This document shows positions 36,768 to 46,920 of a stretch of 64,000 nt of DNA, piece by piece. The notes below the pieces were generated by a model. It ran no database searches and was not told the DNA's origin. It was given only the letters and a program-made list of their open reading frames with translations. The stretch is from NCBI RefSeq assembly GCF_000732485.2, contig NZ_JAQV02000019.1:1-64000 (forward strand), given 5' to 3'. The stretch comes from Bacillus sp. SJS (lineage in GTDB: Bacteria; Bacillota; Bacilli; Bacillales; Bacillaceae). The position numbers and the translations under genes were made by a program. Each line of letters begins with the position of its first letter. The first letter of the stretch is position 1.

Positions 36768-37588
36768 TGAATAAGGAAAAAAAACTTGTCTGGACTGTCC
36801 TTGGAATTGTGATTAGTTTGATGCATATTATTCCTTTTTATCTGCTCATCACAACATCGTTGAAGGGTGGAGATGACACAAGTTCCAAATGGGTCTTCCC
36901 AACGTCCTTTAATCTGGAAAACTTTCAGAATGCCTGGGAACAAGCAAATATGGGGACAGCTTTATTCAATAATGTTCTCATTACATCTCTCTCTGTTGCA
37001 ATGTTAATTATATTCGGGTCTTTAGCTGCGTATCCGCTCGCTAGAATTGCAACCAAATTAAATCGGTTCATGTATTTTGCATTTGTTGCGGTCATGATTG
37101 TTCCCCCATTGGCCATATTGGTTCCTCTATATAAGTTTATCGTCGACATCGGAGGTCTCAACACAATTTGGGCGGTCGTCCTTGTTCACGTATCATTTTG
37201 GCTGCCATTAACCATATTTTTGTATACAGGCTTCATCCGTTCAACCATACCTGCAGAGTTGGAAGAAGCAGCAATGATGGACGGAGCAGGACCGATAACG
37301 ATTTTTTTTAAAGTCGTTTTTCCACTGCTAAAGCCTGTGACAGCATCCGTCATTATAATTACCGGTATGTTTGTATGGAACGATTATCAATTCTCTGTAT
37401 TCTTTTTGCAAAAAGCGGAAGCACATACTATTACTGTTGCGCTTTCTGTATTCTTTTCCCAATATTCAAACGATGTAGGCCTAGTGGCTGCCGGCTCCTT
37501 ATTAGGAATGATGCCAATGATTATTCTCTTTTTATTCCTGCAGAAGTATTTCATCCAAGGCTTGGCTGCTGGCTCGGTTAAAGGATAA
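36767..37588 (+). CDS. melC: Sugar ABC transporter permease (MalG/MelC type)
   Basis: A 273-residue permease with six membrane helices and the EAA loop ELEEAAMMDGAGPITIFFKVVFPLLKP. Its ATG overlaps the stop of the preceding permease by one base (TAATG), indicating coupled translation. It is the second half of the alpha-galactoside channel. Confidence 0.9.
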   Translation: MNKEKKLVWTVLGIVISLMHIIPFYLLITTSLKGGDDTSSKWVFPTSFNLENFQNAWEQANMGTALFNNVLITSLSVAMLIIFGSLAAYPLARIATKLNRFMYFAFVAVMIVPPLAILVPLYKFIVDIGGLNTIWAVVLVHVSFWLPLTIFLYTGFIRSTIPAELEEAAMMDGAGPITIFFKVVFPLLKPVTASVIIITGMFVWNDYQFSVFFLQKAEAHTITVALSVFFSQYSNDVGLVAAGSLLGMMPMIILFLFLQKYFIQGLAAGSVKG

Positions 37589-37617
37589 TAATCTTAATTT
37601 GGGGAGGCAAAGATTTG

Positions 37618-39876
37618 ATGATTTATTCAAGCGAAAATCCTATTCAGTTTCATCTTCAAAATGAAAACATCAGCTATGTTATCCAGGTTTTAAAAAATGG
37701 ACATATTGGACACTTATATTTTGGAAAGAGACTGACAGATTCCAGTCATTTTCACCGGATGCAGCCAATGGCTGCCCGTGCAGCCATGTCTTGTGTGTAT
37801 GAAGGGGATCTCTCATTTTCTCTCGATGGAATGAAACTGGATTATCCGGTTTATGGTACAAGCGACTATAGGGAACCTGCTCTTCATATACTCCAAAATG
37901 ATGGAAGCAGAATTACCGACTTCTCTTATGCCTCTCATCGAATCCTGAATGGAAAACCATTCCTGGAAGGCTTGCCTGCAACGTATACAGAGACTGAAGG
38001 AGAAGCGGAAACATTAGAAATTACACTGACTGATGATCTAATTCAGACAAAATTAGTTTTATCATATACGATTTTCCGCGACAGTCCAGCGATTGCACGC
38101 TCAGCAAAAATTTTTAACGAAGGCAAAGAGAGCATATGTATCGAACGGATGGCAAGTGCCTCCATTGATTTTTCTGATTCTGACTATGAATTTCTCCATC
38201 TTTCTGGCAGCTGGTCGAGGGAAAGGCATATTAAATCACGTGTACTTGAGAGCGGTATCCAATCCATCAGCAGTACAAGAGGAACGAGTTCAAGCCAGCA
38301 TAATCCCTTCTTTGCACTTAAAAGACCGAATACAACCGAAACAGATGGTGCCGTTTACGGAATCAGTCTGATCTACAGCGGAAACTTCCTTGGGCAAATT
38401 GAAGTAGACCACTATGATATTGCAAGAGCCACCATTGGTATTAATCCGTTTGATTTTTCTTGGACGCTTGAGAGTGGAGAGAGTTTCCAGACACCGGAAG
38501 CTGTATTCATTTATTCGGATCAGGGATTAAATAAAATGAGCCAAGAATACCACAAACTTTATCAAAGCAGACTTGCCAGAGGCGTGTGGCGTGATCGGGA
38601 AAGGCCGGTTTTAATTAACAACTGGGAAGCAACTTACTTTAATTTTGACGAAAAGAAACTACAAGTCATTGCACGAGAAGCAAAAGAACTTGGCATAGAG
38701 ATGTTTGTTCTGGATGATGGATGGTTTGGAAAACGCGATAACGACACATCTTCTTTAGGTGATTGGACAGAAGACCGCAGCAAATTACCAAATGGTCTTA
38801 AAAACTTATCTGAGAACATAACTAAATTAGGGATGAAGTTCGGTATTTGGTTTGAACCTGAAATGATATCTAAAGCAAGTGATCTCTATAATCTTCATCC
38901 TGAATGGTTAATTCAAGTAAAGGGACGCTCGAAGTCCCATGGAAGAAATCAATACGTATTGGACTTTTCGCGGCAAGAGGTTGTAGATCACATTTACTCT
39001 GCAATGGCTGATGTATTAAGTACTTCAGATATATCCTATGTAAAGTGGGACATGAACCGCTACATGACTGAGGTTGGATCTTTGGCACTTCCGGCACACA
39101 AACAAAAGGAAGTTCCGCACCGATACATACTAGGAGTCTATTCGTTATATGAAAAATTAATTAAAGCGTTTCCTCATGTCCTATTCGAATCGTGTGCAAG
39201 CGGAGGCGCCAGATTTGATCCAGGTATGCTCTATTATGCCCCTCAGGCTTGGACGAGTGATGATACGGATGCAGTAGAGAGACTCAAGATTCAGTATGGC
39301 ACATCCATCCTGTATCCATTAAGTTCAATGGGTTCCCATGTATCTGCTGTTCCAAATCATCAAGTTAAGCGCTCTACTCCATTAAAAACGCGCGGAGATG
39401 TCGCGTTTTTCGGAACATTTGGGTACGAGCTTGATGTCATGAAGTTAAATGACGAAGAAAAGAAAGAAGTTATATCACAAGTCTCTTTTTACAAAGAACA
39501 TCGCCGCTTAATTCAATTCGGAACGTTCTATCGATTAAAGAGTCCGTTTGCCGAAAACTCAAATGAAACATCATGGATGACCGTAGCACCAGATAAAAGC
39601 AAAGCCATATTAGCTTACTATCAAACGTTAGCTCGTCCGAATGATCGATTCCGCCGCATTTATTTACAAGGATTAAAGCCAAATGCCTGCTATACAATAA
39701 CTCAGATTGATACGAAAGCACATGAAACTTTGAAGCAAGAACCTCTATCTTATTATGGGGATGAACTAATGTATGCAGGATTTGAACTTGGAGCTGGTTA
39801 CACCGGCACTCAATTCGGCGGTATTGATGAGTCAGGAGATTTCACTTCTAAAACATGGCTGCTGACTGAAGTTTAA
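37618..39876 (+). CDS. melA: Alpha-galactosidase (GH36)
   Basis: A 752-residue GH36 enzyme that hydrolyses alpha-1,6-galactosides (melibiose, raffinose, stachyose) in the cytoplasm. An N-terminal beta-sandwich is followed by a TIM barrel with MFVLDDGWFGKRDND, VKWDMNRY (nucleophile D478) and WTSDDTDAVERLKIQYGTS (acid/base D548), then a C-terminal beta domain. These positions agree with what I recall for Geobacillus AgaA. The ATG at 37618 and a TTG one codon earlier both follow GGGGAGG; I take the ATG. It is the last gene of the operon, with no intracellular transporter ATPase gene beside it. Confidence 0.95.
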   Translation: MIYSSENPIQFHLQNENISYVIQVLKNGHIGHLYFGKRLTDSSHFHRMQPMAARAAMSCVYEGDLSFSLDGMKLDYPVYGTSDYREPALHILQNDGSRITDFSYASHRILNGKPFLEGLPATYTETEGEAETLEITLTDDLIQTKLVLSYTIFRDSPAIARSAKIFNEGKESICIERMASASIDFSDSDYEFLHLSGSWSRERHIKSRVLESGIQSISSTRGTSSSQHNPFFALKRPNTTETDGAVYGISLIYSGNFLGQIEVDHYDIARATIGINPFDFSWTLESGESFQTPEAVFIYSDQGLNKMSQEYHKLYQSRLARGVWRDRERPVLINNWEATYFNFDEKKLQVIAREAKELGIEMFVLDDGWFGKRDNDTSSLGDWTEDRSKLPNGLKNLSENITKLGMKFGIWFEPEMISKASDLYNLHPEWLIQVKGRSKSHGRNQYVLDFSRQEVVDHIYSAMADVLSTSDISYVKWDMNRYMTEVGSLALPAHKQKEVPHRYILGVYSLYEKLIKAFPHVLFESCASGGARFDPGMLYYAPQAWTSDDTDAVERLKIQYGTSILYPLSSMGSHVSAVPNHQVKRSTPLKTRGDVAFFGTFGYELDVMKLNDEEKKEVISQVSFYKEHRRLIQFGTFYRLKSPFAENSNETSWMTVAPDKSKAILAYYQTLARPNDRFRRIYLQGLKPNACYTITQIDTKAHETLKQEPLSYYGDELMYAGFELGAGYTGTQFGGIDESGDFTSKTWLLTEV

Positions 39877-39899
39877 TTATTGAATGAATAGGATGAAAG

Positions 39900-39953
39900 G
39901 AGACCGAGTATAATGTTCTTCTTTCTCTTTTTGGAAAGGCAGTTCGGTCTCCG
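39900..39953 (+). terminator. Inverted repeat after the alpha-galactosidase gene
   Basis: GGAGACCGA and TCGGTCTCC pair perfectly over a 36-base spacer that can fold further. There is no T-run after it, so its role as terminator is uncertain. From here to 40127 no gene is seen. Confidence 0.45.
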
Positions 39954-40127
39954 CCATCATCAAATCATCTGGGCTACTTCTGTACCATATTTTGGAAAAG
40001 GGGAATAATGGAATGTCTACTAAGTACCTGGCGGAGCATACTGTGATTTAATAGAAAACTGAGGAAAAAGGCTACAGAGCAAGTAAGATGTATTAGTCGG
40101 CAACAAGAAATGTAGTGGGGAGAAGAG

Positions 40128-40440
40128 GCTGTCCAGTAAATCCGTGTTAAAGCTTCTTCCCGCTTTTTACATTTGGTTTGTTTTCGATGATTTCCGCTCC
40201 AAGTAGCTTGCTTATCCTTGGGGCGGGCGGTGAGCCTTCTCTGCGCTGCTCGCCTGCGGGGCCTCACCTGTCCCGCTGCTCCCGCTGGAGTCGCGGACCT
40301 TCCACACCAATTAGCCTATACCTTAATTGTTAAAAAATATTAGTTAAAAACCCAACCCTCCTGGATGCTTATACCGAGCGCTCAGGGGGGGTGATTTCAA
40401 TCATTTCCTCTCTGCGGGACTTTTCAGACAGCCCCTTTTT
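40128..40440. repeat. Composite dispersed repeat with inverted ends
   Basis: The segment is bounded by GGCTGTCCAGTAAATCC (40129-40145) and an inverted GGACTTTTCAGACAGCCCC (about 40418-40436), which look like imperfect terminal inverted repeats. Inside, about 40176-40311 is the GC-rich element (TTTCCGCTCCAAG, CGGGCGGTGAGCC, CTCACCTGTCCCGCTGCTCC) whose right part recurs at 1-62. There is no transposase, so it may be a non-autonomous (MITE-like) element. One end-like string also occurs near 31970. Confidence 0.55.
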
Positions 40441-40545
40441 AGTTGGCAAATTCTTTTTTATTTGTTTATCTTTCTTACTAAGAGTAGGCCGATTTGACTC
40501 ATTATCAATGTAATAAACCTCCATTGCCAGACAACAAAAAGAAAA

Positions 40546-40568
40546 AACCCGCAATAAAGCAGCGGGTT
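40546..40568. terminator. Hairpin, possible terminator
   Basis: AACCCGC/GCGGGTT stem with A-rich flanks on the left; on the minus strand it is followed by TTTTTTC. It lies downstream of the ydeI-like pseudogene and may be its former terminator. Confidence 0.5.
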
Positions 40569-40635
40569 CCGTTTCTTGTTGTGGCCCCGATGGACATTTC
40601 AATAAAAATGTCCTAATCGTTTAACCCTTTCCCAT

Positions 40636-40973
40636 CCGTTTGCTGCCTGTATTTTTCAAAGCGTGACACCCTGGTATTGGATTGTTTAGGCGCTGCAAAA
40701 TAAAGAAGATAGGCTCGTTGACGGCCAGGAGTCAACGTATCAAAATCCGTTTTCAAATAGGGAATCTTGAAACAGAAGAGCGCAATATTCTTTGAATTTT
40801 TGCATTAAAACGATGTTTTTCCCCTCAAACGTTTAACAGAGGTGCATTCCCTTAAATTCTTTGGTCAGCTCGCAGTCAAAAACGATCTTTCTCAGTTTCC
40901 CATATTCTTCTTTCCATTTGCCTGCTTTACTTAAAGATTCATAAATCTTAGGATTCATTCTGCTGTTTATCAT
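40636..40973 (-). pseudogene. Decayed ydeI-like (DUF1801) paralogue
   Basis: On the minus strand an ATG at 40973 begins a copy of the protein encoded at 20156-20809: NPKIYESLSKAGKWKEEYGK, LRKIVFDCELTKEF, then a stop, GKNIVLMQKFKEYCALLF, and after an out-of-frame deletion LTPGRQRAYLLYFAAPKQSN. The middle of the protein (about 85 codons) and the CDGSH tail are missing. Similarity at DNA level is evident, for example AAAATAAAGAAGATAGGCTC in both copies. Confidence 0.85.
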
Positions 40974-41046
40974 CAGGGGACACTCCTTTTAAAATTTTGG
41001 ATCACCAGGCAGTAAAGAATATATTGCTTGATTGTATTTAGGTTAC

Positions 41047-41523
41047 TTACAATTTTAAAGATCGTATAATGCTATCGACAATCCCCTGATGCAGTCCTTC
41101 ATGCCAAAGACTGCCCACGAATAGATCACCTAACGTCTTTAACTGTCTTTGTTGTCCCAAATCAAAGACATTAGCGGCCGGATCCCCTAGTCTACCGGAA
41201 AAAGTTGATTTGATTCGTACCTTCTGCTTTTGCAATTGCACCTGTATTTCACTCAGTGTAAGTGGTGTACCAGACCAATCACTTGGGCTTGTTCCCCTTT
41301 TGAATGCTTCTAAAGTTGCCACGGGAAGTTCTCCGGATTGGTCCAAACCAAGGTTAAACATTGACTGCTCTTGTGAAACTAGAATATGTCCAAAATTCCA
41401 GTGTAATGAATTGCTAAAACCCTCAGGAATGACACTTGATTGTTCTTCCGGGATAGAACTCATTAATTCGATCGTATACTCTCTATAAACATCATATAAA
41501 TCAAAAATAGCGCTCTCTTTCAA
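41047..41523 (-). CDS. DinB/YfiT-like putative metal-dependent protein
   Basis: A four-helix DinB-fold protein of about 158 residues. The three metal-binding histidines are visible in HWNFGHI and in the C-terminal WHEGLHQG. The family includes bacillithiol/mycothiol-dependent transferases and DNA-damage-induced DinB; the individual function is unknown. A GTG at 41532 sits almost on top of AAGGAG, so the TTG three codons later, 10 bases from AAGGAG, is the better start. Confidence 0.85.
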   Translation of the reverse strand: MKESAIFDLYDVYREYTIELMSSIPEEQSSVIPEGFSNSLHWNFGHILVSQEQSMFNLGLDQSGELPVATLEAFKRGTSPSDWSGTPLTLSEIQVQLQKQKVRIKSTFSGRLGDPAANVFDLGQQRQLKTLGDLFVGSLWHEGLHQGIVDSIIRSLKL

Positions 41524-41532
41524 TGCTTTCAC

Positions 41533-42537
<1,005 letters not shown>

Positions 42538-42653
42538 GCTTCAGATGACTGTGGAAAAGTTTTGCTGAGCAGCACTTTTCCACAGTTTAATAACATATTC
42601 ATTTAAAAGATTTAATGAAATCAATTGATCCACACTTTTGACAGAATAATTTT

Positions 42654-43393
42654 TCACCCAAAAACTTGTGCAGCAATGCCATATAAGTGGTTGTTTCTAA
42701 TAGGCATGCTATCAGAATTGATGATCATGATTGGAGGCTGACTGACTTTTTCAAAACCGCTTTTTCTCAAATGATTCATAAACGTTTCAGCCCGGGGTGA
42801 AAGATCAATTCTTAGCTTTCCTTTGTGATTAAGAGCCAATTGATTAAGCAGGTAGGCAGCAGCACTGTCATTTGGCGCAACAATCGGACCTAAAATTAAA
42901 TGGCATGAACCTAAGACAGAAAGACCGAAACCGAGCACGCTTCCCATTTCATTTCTCAAAATTAGAGATTGATGAGACTGTTTTATTCTATTTATAAGGA
43001 ATTCTCGCCGGAAATCACCAAAAGCATTTTTGTCTAATTCAAAAACCTTATCTAAATCAGCTTCCAGTAAAACTTCTGCTTTTAATCCTCCATAAGGAAA
43101 ACTATTAGAAGGTACATAGTTCATGCAAATGAATTTATGTACATCACCGACAACCTTAAATCCCAACTTTTCATACATTGGCTGTCCTTCAGGTCATAAG
43201 GAATAATGGCAGCACTTGATACAGTTTGACCGATTTCACTTTTATGACCAACTATTTTTCCGGAAGACAAAATCGTTTTCATATCATTTGCGTCATAATC
43301 CCATCCTACCGACTGCGATAAAGAGATTAATCCGTCCATATCATTCTCACAGAAAGTATGTAGCATGAGATGATTTTTGGTATAGGTATCCAT
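42654..43393 (-). pseudogene. GNAT acetyltransferase gene with an internal out-of-frame deletion
   Basis: The 5' part (43393-43190) encodes the start of a GNAT domain (HTFCENDMDGLISLSQSVGWDYD...GQTVSSAAIIPY). The 3' part (43178-42654) resumes in another frame with PMYEKLGFKVVGDVHKF and a complete second GNAT-like C-terminal domain (FELDKNAFGDFRREFL, GPIVAPNDSAAAYLLNQLA). The acetyl-CoA-binding loop that should lie between IIPY and MYEKLGF is missing. Intact relatives have about 280-300 residues. The 3' frame alone cannot form the catalytic site. Confidence 0.75.
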
Positions 43394-43621
43394 TAGTAAC
43401 TCCTTAAATAGTTTTGTCCTTCATATTGAAAAATTTAACATATTTAATTTGTTATAAAAAGACACTTCATTGAATGAATCTGCCTGTTTTTTTCCTTGAG
43501 AACTTTTCCACAGCTTATTAACAGTTTGCACAAAAGGACTGCCAAGCTCAGATTATAAATGATTCGCAATCCTGATATAATAGGTAGGAGTAGAATTCAT
43601 CAAAAGGGAGATGGTTTTAGC

Positions 43622-44188
43622 GTGAGTAGGCCTAAAGAAAACCATGTAACCATTGAAGAGTATAATAAAAGACGCGGACAAAGTGATAAGCTGATGGAAT
43701 ATATAAATGGAGTGGTATACATGACTCCTTCTCCATCAACCATTCACCAGCGAATTTCAGGCCGCTTATTTGTGCAGCTGTACCAGCTTTTAGAAGGACA
43801 AGAGTGTGAAGTCTTTCATGCTCCATTTGATGTTGAGTTATCAAAAGAGGATATAACAGAAAACAAAGTGGTTATTCCCGATCTTTCGGTAATCTGTGAC
43901 AAATCCGGATTAAGTGAGATTAGATATACGGGCGTTCCTGCATTAATTATAGAAATTATTAGTCCCTCCAACCAATCGCATGACTTGGTAACGAAATTAA
44001 ATCTGTATATGCAGTACGGGGTCCAGGAATACTGGATTGTGAATCCGCTCATTCAAACGATCCAGGTTTACACCCTTTCTGATAATAAGCAATATGTGCA
44101 AACAGATGTAGTGAAAGAAATAGGGGTTATTCAATCGAGTTTGTTTGAAGAGTTTTATGTAGATGCGAATTTGTTGTTTAAGCAATAA
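43622..44188 (+). CDS. Uma2 family (DUF820) endonuclease-like protein
   Basis: A 188-residue protein with the PD-(D/E)xK fold of DUF820/Uma2. Family motifs: VTIEEYNKR, DKLMEYINGVVYMTPSPSTIHQRI, FHAPFDVEL, VVIPDLSVICD (the PDxxV acidic site), PALIIEIISPSNQSHD (ExxS) and KLNLYMQYGVQEYWIVNP. Such proteins are very abundant in cyanobacteria and sporadic in bacilli, and their role is unproven. A GTG at 43622 is favoured, with AGGGAG upstream; the longer frame from 43559 has no site. A terminator follows at once. Confidence 0.88.
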   Translation: MSRPKENHVTIEEYNKRRGQSDKLMEYINGVVYMTPSPSTIHQRISGRLFVQLYQLLEGQECEVFHAPFDVELSKEDITENKVVIPDLSVICDKSGLSEIRYTGVPALIIEIISPSNQSHDLVTKLNLYMQYGVQEYWIVNPLIQTIQVYTLSDNKQYVQTDVVKEIGVIQSSLFEEFYVDANLLFKQ

Positions 44189-44213
44189 AAATGCCTCTTT
44201 GGGGCTTTTTTTG
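44187..44213 (+). terminator. Terminator after the Uma2 gene
   Basis: AAAAATGCCTC.../GGGGCTTTTTTT short hairpin overlapping the stop codon, with a run of seven Ts. Confidence 0.75.
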
Positions 44214-44282
44214 TTGGATTGGAAAATCACCCTTTTCTCCATCCGCCCATAGAATACATATCAGCGTTTATGGGGGGAAGCT

Positions 44283-45011
44283 ATGTACACGTATGATCCC
44301 AGAGCCAATCAGCCGCAGGTTGTCGCATTTGCGAGGAAAGATGTCACGGGGGACCGCGTCCCGGACAATGTGTATTTAACCGGGATTAAAACGGCAGACA
44401 GTCCATTTATTCAAAACATTACGCTTCTCGTGCAGGATGGGAGAACAGGCACAGCTACAAGGGTTCAGCTGCGGGAAAATGCGGGCTATAGTCCGACTTT
44501 ATTTTTGGAGGACTTTACAGGGGATGGCATTGCCGATATTTTAATCAGAATTGAATCGGGGGGAAGCGGGGCTTTTACGTATGACTACCTTTATTCGTTT
44601 CTCCAAAATAAACCCAGGCTGCTTTTTGATTCCGAGAAGTATAATGGGCAATATGAATATGAGGTCACGTATCAGGACAACTACAAAGTGAAATTGGTGA
44701 GCAAGGCGAATAATCTAACCTATCTCATTGATATTTCTCTAAGGGATCCGGAGTACTTGAATGAAATCTATGATCGAAACGGAAAGCTGAAAATGCCTAT
44801 CGAAGGATTTGTTAATCCACTGAGCGGCTTGTATCCAGTGGATTTCGATTCGAATGGAGTGTATGAATTGCTGGCGTATCAAAAGGCAGCGGGGAGATAC
44901 AATGCGGATGCGTTAGGATATGTCCAGAATACGCTGGCATGGAAAACGGACCGGTTTGTGCTGCAGAATCAGTATGTCGCGATTTTTGGATCGCAGCCAA
45001 CGCAGAGATAA
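44283..45011 (+). CDS. VCBS/FG-GAP-like repeat protein
   Basis: A 242-residue protein with three calcium-loop-like motifs characteristic of VCBS/FG-GAP blades: DVTGDRVPDNVYLTG, DFTGDGIADILIRI and DFDSNGVYELLAY. It has no signal peptide or membrane helix, yet relatives in bacilli are annotated as spore coat or VCBS proteins. GGGGGG lies right before the ATG. It is a single gene closed by a shared terminator. Role unknown; a structural or surface function is plausible. Confidence 0.75.
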   Translation: MYTYDPRANQPQVVAFARKDVTGDRVPDNVYLTGIKTADSPFIQNITLLVQDGRTGTATRVQLRENAGYSPTLFLEDFTGDGIADILIRIESGGSGAFTYDYLYSFLQNKPRLLFDSEKYNGQYEYEVTYQDNYKVKLVSKANNLTYLIDISLRDPEYLNEIYDRNGKLKMPIEGFVNPLSGLYPVDFDSNGVYELLAYQKAAGRYNADALGYVQNTLAWKTDRFVLQNQYVAIFGSQPTQR

Positions 45012-45014
45012 CAA

Positions 45015-45057
45015 TGGGGGAGGCTTTTACCTAAAGCCCCCCAGCCTTCTTTTTTCT
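45015..45057. terminator. Terminator between convergent genes
   Basis: TGGGGGAGGCTTT and AAAGCCCCCCA form a strong hairpin followed by CTTCTTTTTT on the plus strand. It overlaps the last codons of the convergent minus-strand gene. Confidence 0.8.
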
Positions 45058-45537
45058 GAAAAGCTGCGGCAGAATAAACTCCATTGCCAGCGCGACAAGC
45101 GTCAGGCCGGCAGCTGTAATGAAATTCTCCCGGCTTCCGAGATCCAGCATGATCCCAGCTCCATAAAGAACGGCAAACCTCACACCTGCAAGAAAAAGGT
45201 GCAATATAATATTTTCTCCAATTGCATGCTTCCCCATCGCTTCAAAGAAATTCTCGAGGAAAAGCGAGTAACCGACTAAAACTAATCCGAGTATTCCAAT
45301 CTCCTTCAAGTTCAATTCCAATTTGAAAACAGAGGCTAAAACATTCAAGGATCCTGTCACGAAGAAATACATAACCAAATGACTATGTTCACAATTAACC
45401 CCAATGCAACTGACGAAACCATGGTGATCCATAGAGGCTGAACAGGATCTTCCTTCTTTTGAAAAGTCTAGAATGAATAGGAAAAATAATAGGGACGTTA
45501 GCGTGAAAATGAAGAGTGAAACCATATACAAATTCAT
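45031..45537 (-). CDS. Membrane protein of unknown function
   Basis: A 168-residue protein with four predicted membrane helices (about 4-24, 55-75, 80-98 and 110-160 region). A cysteine/histidine-rich outer loop lies between the first two (SCSASMDHHGFVSCIGVNCEHSH), which could bind metal or form disulfides. It starts with an ATG just upstream of which GGAGG is visible on the minus strand. It is a single gene. Family not recognised. Confidence 0.65.
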   Translation of the reverse strand: MNLYMVSLFIFTLTSLLFFLFILDFSKEGRSCSASMDHHGFVSCIGVNCEHSHLVMYFFVTGSLNVLASVFKLELNLKEIGILGLVLVGYSLFLENFFEAMGKHAIGENIILHLFLAGVRFAVLYGAGIMLDLGSRENFITAAGLTLVALAMEFILPQLFRKKKAGGL

Positions 45538-45773
45538 GTGAATCCTCCTAATAAGAGCAGAAAAGGTTCTGCTCTTATACAGTATAGATGATGAATCTTA
45601 CAAGAAAACTGCTGCCAAATTAGCAATTTTTAATGCATTAATTGGAGGGGTTTCCTAATTGATTAAGGCTATAACAATGTCGTATTCGTTTAGACGGTTT
45701 TTTTAGAATCGTGTCTTGAAGATCAGTTTGTATGAATATGAATATCATAAACAAGTAGATTGGAGGAATAAGA

Positions 45774-46742
45774 ATGAAAGCCATCGTTTCTGAAAAATAT
45801 GGTTCACCTGATGTTCTTCAATTAAAAGAAATCCCAACACCGATTTTTAAAGACACTCAAGTACTTGTTAAAGTCCATGCAGCCTCCATGAATTATGGCA
45901 CCGTGGTTCTTCTCAGAGGCAAACCGTTTCTGGCCCGATTTGCCTTCGGTCTGCTAAAACCTAAATACTCTATACCTGGGGGAGACATATCAGGGACGGT
46001 TGAAGCTGTTGGCAAAGATGTTAAGCAGTTTCAGCCCGGTGATGAGGTGTTCGGCGATCTATCCCTGAGCGGGTGGGGCAGTTTTGCTGAATATGCATCG
46101 GTTCCTGAGCGTGCACTCGTTCGTAAACCAGCCAGCCTTTCCTTTGAGGAAGCAGCTGCTGTCCCGATGGCTGGCGTTACGGCGTTACAGGCTCTCCGTG
46201 ATAAAGGGAAGATCCAGTCAGGACAAAGTGTTTTAATTTATGGAGCATCTGGCGGCGTAGGGACGTTTGCAGTGCAAATTGCGAAAGCGTTCGGAGCAGA
46301 GGTATCGGCTGTATGTAGTACGAGAAATGTAAACATTGCGCGATCAATAGGCGCAGATCATGTGATTGATTATAGAAAGGATGATTTTAGCAAGCAGACG
46401 GAGCGATATGACCTGATTGTGGCTGCTAACGGGTATCAGCCGATTTCGGTTTACAGGCGTGCACTAACTTCGTATGGAACGTATGTAATGGTTGGAGGCT
46501 CCGGTGCTCAAATGTTCCAAGCCATGACTCTTGGCCCTTTGCTGTCGATGTGCGAAACAAAGAAAATGGGAAATGTTCTTCAAAAGGCAAACCAAAAGGA
46601 CTTGGTTTTCTTGAAAGAACTTATTGAAACCGGCAAAATAAAACCCGTGATTGACCGGGGTTTTAAACTTAGTGAAGTTCCTGAAGCATTCAGGTATTTT
46701 GAAGAAGGACACGCTCAGGGAAAAGTGGTCATTTCTGTGTGA
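45774..46742 (+). CDS. Zinc-independent NAD(P)-dependent MDR oxidoreductase (quinone reductase-like)
   Basis: A 322-residue medium-chain dehydrogenase/reductase. The N-terminal GroES-like domain has GGDISGTVEAVGKDVKQFQPGDEVFGDL; the Rossmann domain has LIYGASGGVGTFAVQIAKAFGAEV and the C-terminal GKIKPVIDRGFKLSEVPEAFRYFEEGHAQGKVVI. There is no zinc-binding cysteine cluster, so it belongs to the quinone oxidoreductase/enoyl reductase group acting on quinones, enals or similar with NADPH. GGAGGAA precedes the ATG. It is a single gene. Confidence 0.92.
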   Translation: MKAIVSEKYGSPDVLQLKEIPTPIFKDTQVLVKVHAASMNYGTVVLLRGKPFLARFAFGLLKPKYSIPGGDISGTVEAVGKDVKQFQPGDEVFGDLSLSGWGSFAEYASVPERALVRKPASLSFEEAAAVPMAGVTALQALRDKGKIQSGQSVLIYGASGGVGTFAVQIAKAFGAEVSAVCSTRNVNIARSIGADHVIDYRKDDFSKQTERYDLIVAANGYQPISVYRRALTSYGTYVMVGGSGAQMFQAMTLGPLLSMCETKKMGNVLQKANQKDLVFLKELIETGKIKPVIDRGFKLSEVPEAFRYFEEGHAQGKVVISV

Positions 46743-46920
46743 AGTTCATGAAAAGTAAAGAAGCCTGTTTTATTTCAAAATGCTGTCGTTTATCATCCCA
46801 GCGTTTCATCCCCCACTTTGAATTTTTGCCAGAAAATTAAGTGGCGGGTAGTTCAACCTCTTTAAATTTTCATCAGTTCTTCGTATAATGACAACGGATG
46901 AGGAAAATGGGGGTGGAACG

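Noticed and set aside
40369-40602. Minus-strand frame of 77 codons in the repeat region
   Set aside because: Made of repeat and terminator sequence; no ribosome binding site.
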